Source: Rhodosorus marinus (Eukaryota > Rhodophyta > Stylonematophyceae > Stylonematales > Stylonemataceae). Taken from it: 64,000 nucleotides of DNA. This document shows positions 56,084-64,000 of the stretch, piece by piece. Positions within the stretch are counted from its first letter, which is position 1; each line of letters begins with the position of its first letter. The translations under genes and the position numbers were made by a program. The notes beneath the pieces are model-generated. The model had not been told where the DNA came from. It ran no database searches and saw only the letters and a list, made by a program, of their open reading frames with translations. The stretch spans positions 806,001-870,000 of the forward strand of contig JAMWBK010000003.1 in the NCBI GenBank assembly GCA_029953675.1, in the 5' to 3' direction.

Positions 56084-57148
56084 CCTCACAGTTCAAAGCC
56101 CCTCCCCCCCCCCACCCAACAAAAAACCTCCAAAACCTTGACAGGCCTTTTCAATCGTGTTCTTAAACAGTCTCCCACATAGTCAAAACCATCCCTCTCC
56201 AAAACTTCTCCACAGCTCACATCCATGCCCTTCAACCACATGCCCCCGTTGTAGACACTTCTTTCCAATCACACACACCGTCCCCACCGAATGACCGAAC
56301 CGCATCCCCACCCAAAACCTCCGCCGCAACAATCCAATTAAAAAACAAATGTTAAACAATAAACAAACCAAAAACGAATACTCCGCGCTCCCCGCCGCCA
56401 TCAAAAAACCCCTCATTCTTCTTATTGATAATTTATTCAAATACAACAACAACGCTTCATCTAATTATTATCCAAGTCCAACTCGCATTTATCAGTCAAT
56501 ATATTACGAATCAATACACAGTATATAAACTAAAATGACTGATACACCTTATTAAGAAAAGGAATATCCAGTCAGATTGCACCAGAAAAAAACTGGTATC
56601 ATTCGCGATGTGTTTTTTTTGAAAACAATAAATCTTGCTCTTTTGTGGATGTGGAGATGTGTTGTGGTTTTTTGATGACCTTGATAAGGTTTCTTGTTAT
56701 TTGTTTTGGGGAGATTTTAGTAAGGAAATGCGGAGGTTTTCTTCAGGGTTGTTAGCTCTTTCTCTGTATTGGATCTGGACGTGGTGAGGGAGGATTGTGA
56801 GTGTGCGTGCGTGTTTGTATGTACGTGAGTGTGAGTGGGGAGGGGAAACAAGGGCGGGAGGGGGGGAAGGGGGAAGGGAAGTGGGGGGCTGGTGGTGGGT
56901 AGAAGGGGGAAAGCATAACGGCAAAAATGCTGTATGTCTAATAGATCTTACCTTTTGTATGGAAGGAGATCTGATTTGTTTTGGGTTCGGCGGTTGATGA
57001 ATCGTTGTGGTATTTTTGTTTTGTGTGTGGTTGTGTGTGTGTGGTGGGCGTGGGAAGTTTGTGGCTGCTGGAGGGTTGTTTTGAGGGGAGGGAGGGAGGG
57101 GGTTGATGAAGTGAGAGATTACGAGTCTGAAGATCTGGACTGGTCAGG
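56084..57148. other. Divergent promoter region between ESF2 and the trehalose gene
   Basis: The left part (56090-56400) is C-rich and G-poor on the plus strand; the right part (56640-57110) is G/T-rich and C-poor. The skew switches in the AT-rich middle (56430-56600). Each gene thus has a G/T-rich sense-strand 5' flank. Confidence 0.6.
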
Positions 57149-60100
57149 ATGACTCAGGAATATACTCGAGTCACTTTTAAAGTGTCATGTACGACTACGG
57201 ATACGGAGCGGTGCGGGGAATTTCCACAGATCGCAGTGCATGTCTCGCACTTGCTTCGTTGTTTGCTGTACTGGTTGTTATCTAATAGGATCTGTACTCG
57301 TGTTTACGCGCGTCTATGACTCGTATTTTGTTCGTCGTCATTCTGTATGGTGATCGTCAGCGTTGTGATCGCGGGGAGCGATCCAGCGCTGGGTGGATGG
57401 GATCCACTGAGGAGAGGCGTGAAACTGACTGAAAGCAGCGATGGATTGTGGTCAGTTTCTGTTTCTTTGCGTACGGGCAAACGCTATGAGTACAAGTACG
57501 AAAACCAACCTTTGTGGTCTGTCTATACATCGAATGCCGTCCTCACTTTTTGGGCGCCATCGCTTTCCCAGGTACTTTATCGTTGAGAAGGAGGACAGCG
57601 ATACCGCTACTCTATTTTCTAAATCCCCAGGCCCGCAATCCCTGTAAGTATGAACCCTTGCCGCGGGACTTAACTTGGAAGGATTTCCTCGGCAGTTATC
57701 TGAATTTACTGTACCTATTCTTTCAGCCGGGGAGAAACCTTTGATATTAACAGGAAACTCACCACATCTGGACAGGCCATGGAGATTAGCGACGGCGTAT
57801 TCAACAAAAGCGCTGCCGGTAGTGGATACTCCCTATTAGCAATTCTCACTCCTAAAGCGTTGGCGCTGAAAACATGCTCTTGTTCGACAACTTGCCAGGA
57901 GAGAGTCGCATCAAGCTCATTGAAAGGGTCCTTGACCAGGCCGAAAGAGTGTTGATTATTGCACTGTATCGATTGCCGATCATCTCTCAAATCGATTCTG
58001 ACGGTGAGCTGGGTTTTGCGGGCTCTACGAATTTTTGGGGGAGGGCTAATCCATCGCATTTGACAGGGAACTGGAGTTTCGATTGGGATGACGACGCTTT
58101 GTATTCAACATCCGTCGGATTTCGAAAGGGTATCAGCAACAGAAAGGTCCTTTGGGTTGGGATCCTGAACACTAGCTTTGAGGTCTCTGACGATGAAGTT
58201 CCTCTCATACGAAAGGAGCTGTTCGACAAGTATGTTCCACCCATTGCTTGCTTTGCTTGCGGAAAGCTTTCTCATGAAGGAGTTCGCGCTCTGTTTCGGA
58301 TTTGACAGATTCCAATGCTACCCTTTGTTTATCCCGAAAGCAACTCTGACCAAATTTTACCAAGGATTTTGCAAAGGTCTGTATTGTTGTGCCCCCCCGT
58401 TTTCCACATCTGTGTTCACGTCTTAACGCCTGCTGATTGTCCTTTTTCAGGAGTTCTCTGGCCTATTTTCCACACCGTAAACCACGTGAGCGATCAGAAT
58501 GGGCACACGAGCGAGTTTGATGATGGTCTTTGGAAGGTCTACAACGAAGTGAATGAAATTTTCGCTAAGGCGGTGCGATTGCCCTCACATTGGATTCTCG
58601 AATGCCCGCGCCCGGTTTAGGTCTTGCCGGTCCCGATTGTACAAAGAGCTCACTTTGTCCGCCCTTTTCGGTCCGCAGGTAATCAAGCTCTATGAAGTTG
58701 GCGCCATGATCTGGATTCATGACTATCATTTGATGGTCCTCCCTGGCTACCTCCGAAAGCAGCTTTCTGGTGCCCACATTGGCTTCTTCCTGCATATTCC
58801 CTGGCCGTCGTCTGAGGCGTACAGGATACTGCCAATGCGGGAAAAGATCTTGGCCGGCTTGCTTTCGTCGTCGTTGATTGGCTTTAACCTGTTCGATTAC
58901 ACGAGGCATTTTCTTAGCGCCTGTGTGAGGATTCTGAACGTCCAGCAAGAATCGAGCCGAGGGACCATCGGCATCAGCTATGGAGGAAGGCACGTCGTTA
59001 TTCGAGTTAGTCACATCGGAATCCATCCGGAAAGGTTTTCCGAAGCCATATCTACTTCGAGTGTACAAGAGATCGAATCGCGTTTGCGGGAAAAGTACAA
59101 GGGAAAATTCGTGCTCGGTGGTATCGACGACCTAGACTTCATCAAGGGCATCTCGCTCAAACTTGAAGCGTTTGAAACCCTGCTCGAGAGTATCCCGAAG
59201 TACAGGAACGAAGTCGTACTCTATCAGGTTGCGGTGCCGAAAGCGGCGAGGGTACAAGAGAGAATTCGTGATGAAATAAGAAACCGAGTGAAGACCATCA
59301 ATGAGAGATTTGGAACACCTGATCATATACCTGTTGAATACGTCGAGAACGATATCCCCTTTGCTGAACGCGTCGCATTGTACAGGTAAGGGATTCTTGT
59401 TAGCTCATATCTGGTACGAGAATGACCGTTCCAGTCAGTACGCAATACGATTTTGATCATTCGGCAACGCTGTTCCCAATGTAGAGTCACGGACGCCCTC
59501 TTCTTAACCCCGATTCGTGATGGCTTGAACCTGATCCCATACGAGTACTTGATTTCCACGGAAGACAGTGGCAACGGCCAATTGATCCTCAGCGAGTTCA
59601 TTGGTTGTTCAAGAGCACTATCAAGTGCACTGCGCTTGAATCCATGGTCTCCGAAGAAGGTAGGTGTCTAGATGCTGACTTACGAGGAACAATCGCCGGT
59701 GCCGACGACCTAGGAAATAACTATGGTATAACAGTTCTAATTTCAAACTTTCCCACGTTTTGGATACTAGCTTGCGGATTCGATTGACTTTGTCATTCAA
59801 CGAGATCCCCAGGAAGTCAAGGGCAGGCACGTGGCTGACACGAACTACGTCAAGAGCCACACCACGGAGAAGTGGATAGAATCATTCTTAAAAGATCTTG
59901 AGACCGCGAACGAGCCTGTGCAGAACGTGCTTTATTTGGTATGGCCCTGGAGTAACCCGTTGGCTGCTGCAAGTTTAGATAATTGAGAGCTTTCTGAGTG
60001 ATCCATTTTTTGCTGTTTGTAGGGACTTGGGTTGGGCATTGGAAAGCGTCTTGTAGAGTTTGCTGGCTATTCCCGCCTAAGCATTGCGGAGGTTCTGAAA

Positions 60101-61207
60101 TCTTACCGGTCATCGGACCGACGCCTGTTCCTTCTCGATTATGATGGAACGCTCACCAGCACGGCGTCGTCAAGTCGAATGGAGCATGCCTGGGCAAGGC
60201 CACACGACAAGGCAATCGGGTAAGTTTTTTCATCCTCGTTTCGCCCAGTACTTTCTGTGTGCTCCCCTCCCCCGATGTCGTTGCAGGTTTTTTTTTGTTA
60301 AAATTGTCTGGGGCGTGTGTACTAGGAACCTGCAAAGACTGGCGGAGGATCGTCGAAATACGATCTATATTCTAAGTGGGCGCACTACAGAAATCCTGGA
60401 GAGCAATTTTGGGGATTTCCGGGCGATCGGAGTTGCAGCTGAGCACGGGTTTTTCTATCGCGAGCCGTGGGACACGGAGTGGAAGACGCAAAAGGTGAAA
60501 AAACAGATGCAGGGAACTTTTCCAGGTAGATCGTTGTTTTCGATTCTGACCACGCTCACCCGGCTTCTCTTCTTGCAATAGAACGTGGAGTTATTGGATC
60601 GGTCCTGGATTGAATCAGTCCACAAAATCATGCAGTCCTACACTCGACGGACTGACGGGTCATACATAGAAGTCAAATCCGTCGGATTGGTGTGGCACTA
60701 TGCTGACGCGGATCCGGAGTTTGGAATCTGGCAGGCGAAAGAGATGCAGCAGCATTTAAGGGATGTATTGAGAGACACGGAGGTCGAAGTCATTACAGGG
60801 TTTGGCTGGTTGCAGGTCCGATACCGGGCGATCAATAAGGGTACCATGGTATCGCGCATTCTCGGATCGATGCTCCAAGAACCGAGCTTTGTCCTATGTG
60901 TCGGTGATGATCGAACGGACGAAGACATGTTCAGTTATCTTGGTACGAGACCTGCGGGAACCCCCCTTGGACAATCGAACTACGTACTTACTGTTTGTTT
61001 TTGCTTCTTTGGTTTGCTCCTACAGATGGCCATCTAGAACCAACCAAATCTACAGTCTTCACCTGCACGGTTGGCATTCAGCCCTCTCGTGCTCGATATT
61101 ATCTTCGTCACAGTGACGAAGTTGTCAACTTGCTCGGATCGTTAACAACAAACGAACTACGATCCTCTGTGAGCTCTCCCGAGGACGTCAAGACAGCGAT
61201 CCTCTAG
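57149..61207 (+). CDS. CBM20-trehalose-6-phosphate synthase/phosphatase fusion
   Basis: Makes trehalose-6-phosphate from UDP-glucose and glucose-6-phosphate (TPS); the C-terminal TPP domain belongs to the HAD family. It has many exons. Exon 1 is 57149-57210, then 57361-57495 and 57572-57643 form an N-terminal starch-binding CBM20 (GSDPALGGWDP, RTGKRYEYKYF). The junction around 57800-57860 leaves a phase I could not resolve. TPS blocks include LYRLPI, VGAMIWIHDYHLMVLPGYLR, IGFFLHIPWPSSEAYR, the nucleotide-binding GKFVLGGIDDLDFIKG and ILSEFIGCSRALS. The TPP part has LFLLDYDGTLTS (catalytic Asp), YILSGRTTEI, AAEHGFF and CVGDDRTDEDMFSYL. TPP motifs look complete. The protein ends ...SSPEDVKTAIL. 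CBM20 suggests binding to cytosolic (floridean-type) starch. Confidence 0.9.
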
Positions 61208-62900
61208 TTTTGCTTTCGTTCCCGTTTAGCAAACAACTTAGTAGGCACCAGCATTTTTGGAGTGGTGTTCTGAGGACATCCACCGAATAAATATCTCTAA
61301 GAAACACGACTGGCACTGACTTCCGAACTGGACTGGACGCTAAGCCTGCGTTTAGCTCGACGATGTTGAGCCTTTGAACGCGCGAATGTTTCGCGCAGTT
61401 TGCCTGGAGCTGCTTTGGCAGCCAAGCAGCTTCTCCGATCTTCGCAGTTACCATTGACAACTTTTTGGAAACCTGGCTTGCTGGACCTCGGCCAAGACTG
61501 CATCTTTAGTTCGAAGGCTTGTCCAGACTTTCAAAATCTACAGCATGCCGTGCTAGGGGCACCGGGAGCGGAGGAAGTTCTAAGTGGAGTGTCATGCACT
61601 TCCAACCCGTCCTGGAGTCAGCCCCATTGCCCGGCTTGCCCTGCGAGATAACTGCCAACCACGCCTCTGCTATGCACTGAGTAGTTGCCGGTGAGCATCG
61701 GTGCTTCTAAGTAGTAATCTCTGTGAACCTATGGGAATAGAAGTCCTTCGAATTCCTCAATAGCTGGCATCGATCGCGTGATATGCCCTTTGAGAACATC
61801 GCCCGCTATCAACCCCGTACAGAGCGCCGGCATCCGCGCGGAGGTCCCAGGAGCTTTTCTAAGGGCTGTTGTACCAATGAGCTTTCGATTTCATCCCAAT
61901 AGAGACGCAAGAATAGCTCCACGAATGATATGATTTCAGCTTTCGACCGCATCGTCAGCTAGCTCAAGAACGATCTCCAGTGCATCAGGGAAGAGACGGA
62001 AACCAAAATCAAAGATAACTATCGTCCAAATTAAGAAAATATCTTCTAAATATATTCTCTAGAATTATAAAAACAAGACTATATCCATAATTAATAAAAA
62101 CAACGCAAAACGTTAGAATATGCCATCCTTGTTTTAGAGCACTTCGAGCCCGTCGTGGTTAAGCAAATGTGCCAAGGGGGTTGCTAAGGAGCGCCATCGG
62201 ATGGCACAAAGCTGTGAGTTCGTGGTCAGTGGAGAGAGGGAGAAAGAGAGAGAGAGATAAGAACTCTTTCCTATAGTTCTCATAGTCTATTTCATTTCGG
62301 TTTTTTCTATAATTCAAGAAGAAGACACACTTCGGATCATAGGGACGCGCGAAGTGGAGGAGAGAGGAGTTGAGTTGAGTATATAAACGGTAGAAGGTTA
62401 GGAGAGGGAGAGAGAGTGCGGGTAGTGAGCAGAGATGGGCTTCCTTTCCTTTTGATTAGCCTTCCTATGGTCCTAGTTTTGCGGATCACGAGACGAAGTG
62501 GAAATCCGTTTAGTGACAGAGGTGTGGTGTACCTTTGCTGTTGATTGAGAGCTAAGCTAGCTTTGAGAGCCTGATCTGGAATGACAGAGAAGCTTTCTGT
62601 CCTTTCATTGTAGGAAGAAGAAGTTGGTTTTAGGGACCGTCACGGATTGTATAGTGAATCAGATAGAGAGGTGTTGGATATCTGTTTGGAGCATGGAGGA
62701 AAGTCGGAAGTAGGAATCCCATATGTGTCTATGCGGTTCTGTGTAATTTTTTTTTGGTGGTTTCGATTTGTAGAGAATGGAAGCATGGAGACGAAAGTGA
62801 TGTGATCCGTGAAGACGTAAATGTAACGGACAGCAAACCCTAGTGAGAAGAGTGTGATCTTTTTAGGGGCGTTTTGGGAAGGATCTGCTCGCAGTCAACG
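61208..62900. other. Intergenic with GA-rich tracts
   Basis: No gene supported in 61208-62200. GA-rich tracts lie at about 62231-62262 and 62398-62418. From 62340 the plus strand is G/T-rich towards the BAH gene. Confidence 0.5.
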
Positions 62901-64000
62901 ATGGATGCAGACGTCGGTGACTATGTGGTCTGTTCAAGTCCAGAGTATATGGGAACGACTGGAAGGATTGTGCATATTGAGCGGGGCGGATCTGATCCAT
63001 GTATGAAGCTGAAATGGTATTGGGGGTTTTATGAGATCCTTAGGAATATTGATATGACGGGGAAGCCACCTATTGAGATTGGTGAACTGTACGCGACTAC
63101 AACAGAGTAAGTCCTAAGCACTACTACGCATCATTCTTCAAAAAAAAATTCGTGCGGTAAGTGAGAACGGACTTGCCGTTGGAGCTGGGCTAGATCCTAA
63201 ACTATGTTTTTGTTGAACCTCATTTAGAAAGAAACTGCCCGCGAACGTAACGATGCGGAAGATTAGGATAACTTCGAAGGATGTTTTTGACACGCTTCCT
63301 CAGGCAGGAAAGGGAACACAAGTTTTCTTTTGCCGCTTCGTTTGCAGTCTATCAGATAAGTAAGCAGTGGAAGCTTAATCTCGGAATCTCTTAGCTGGAG
63401 CTGCTTCTGATGACAGAATCGCTGCTTTGTTTTTAGGAAACTGACGGAGGCGAAAGAGGAGGACCTGGATTTTGAGCCCAGCCCCAGGAAGAGGAAAGCC
63501 GAGGATGTCGACGACACAGACGATCGTGTTCAGTGAGTACCAATCCAACGAAAGCTTGCACATCCTCCTACAGGAAAAAGCCTCCACACCCGCTTCTGAT
63601 TCGAGTTTACTTGCTTCGCTTTTGCAGAAAATCCGTCAACAAGATCAGGGAAGCAATGATTCCGGACTTCAACAAATGCAACATCGAGGACAAGAGGTTC
63701 GTGATGGATGCTTTGAAAACATACGCGAAATCTATGGTAAGAATAGACAGGAGACTTGTCCGATCTCCTTTGAAAATTGTTTCTGCTTTCAGCGCTGGTG
63801 CGTTCTAGGAACCCCAAAGACGGTCTCCACCGCCCTGACATCTGCTTCTAATTTGATGTTTAGAAAACCTTCCTCGACGACAACAAGAAGGCTGAGAACA
63901 AAATCACGAGGGTACTATTGACAACTTTTATAAGGTCACTGCCTCCTGCCAGTAAGAACCCGAAGATTAGACTCCGAAAACCCGCCACAACCGCGGAGGA
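62901..64000 (+). CDS. BAH-domain nuclear protein (3' end outside the window)
   Basis: Probable chromatin protein. Exons 62901-63106, 63228-63359, 63437-63532, 63628-63736 and 63864 onwards join in frame from the ATG at 62901. Residues 1-110 look like a BAH domain: VGDYVVCSSPEYMGTTGRIV, a Trp/Tyr-rich strand (LKWYWGFYEIL), then IGELYATTTEKKLPANVTMR and a late FFCRFVCSL. A basic nuclear-localisation-like segment (PSPRKRKAED) and a helical part (RFVMDALKTYAKSMKTFLDD) follow. The last exon stays open to the window end. The BAH call rests on the ExY...V...FFCR pattern. The partner domain is unknown. Confidence 0.65.

Overview
Nuclear DNA of a photosynthetic eukaryote, most likely a red alga (Rhodophyta outside the Cyanidiales). 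The grounds are spliceosomal introns of roughly 60-120 bp with GT-AG ends (one GC-AG), and a plastid-type thioredoxin whose transit peptide has a Phe close to the start (MAFVGG), as in primary red plastids, with no secondary-plastid signal peptide. A CBM20-TPS-TPP trehalose enzyme and SHAQKYF-type single-repeat MYB genes also fit. No rRNA, tRNA or CRISPR array was recognised. The lineage is an inference; no marker gene settles it.

Layout. 0.6-1.7 kb: OMA1-type mitochondrial metallopeptidase (-). 3.8-4.3 kb: plastid thioredoxin (-). 6.2-8.9 kb: a graveyard of broken copia- and gypsy-like retroelements in both orientations. 9.4-15.7 kb: two 1,386-bp direct repeats, three mismatches noticed, each carrying the 3' part of a MYB gene. 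They enclose 3.5 kb of unfamiliar genes, so the period is exactly 4,900 bp. 15.9-21.0 kb: gene desert. 21-29.5 kb: SSRP1 (FACT), SCO1, a UPF0390/L10K-like small basic protein, a mitoferrin-type carrier and BCD1. 33.3-42.6 kb: one giant gene with myosin motor, IQ neck, three TOC/AIG1-like GTPase domains, a J domain and a fascin-like beta-trefoil. 44.3-46.5 kb: mitochondrial glutamate dehydrogenase. 46.8-48.9 kb: RING-LON protein (-). 50.4-51.6 kb: oxysterol-binding protein (-). 54.5-55.0 kb: small single-pass membrane protein. 55.2-56.1 kb: ESF2/ABT1 (-). 57.1-61.2 kb: CBM20-TPS-TPP. 62.9-64.0 kb: BAH-domain protein running off the end.

The genes are ordinary housekeeping genes (mitochondrial quality control, copper and iron delivery, chromatin, snoRNP and 18S rRNA biogenesis, lipid transfer, nitrogen and trehalose metabolism) and do not form one pathway. 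The outstanding item is the predicted 3,003-residue myosin-GTPase-J-domain protein. Second is the 4.9-kb repeat-insert-repeat structure, which looks like integration of a circular molecule by homologous recombination. A third pattern is that 5' flanks of genes on either strand are strongly G/T-rich on the sense strand.

Exon borders were placed by eye from splice consensus, reading-frame continuity and family conservation. Where a junction could not be resolved this is stated.
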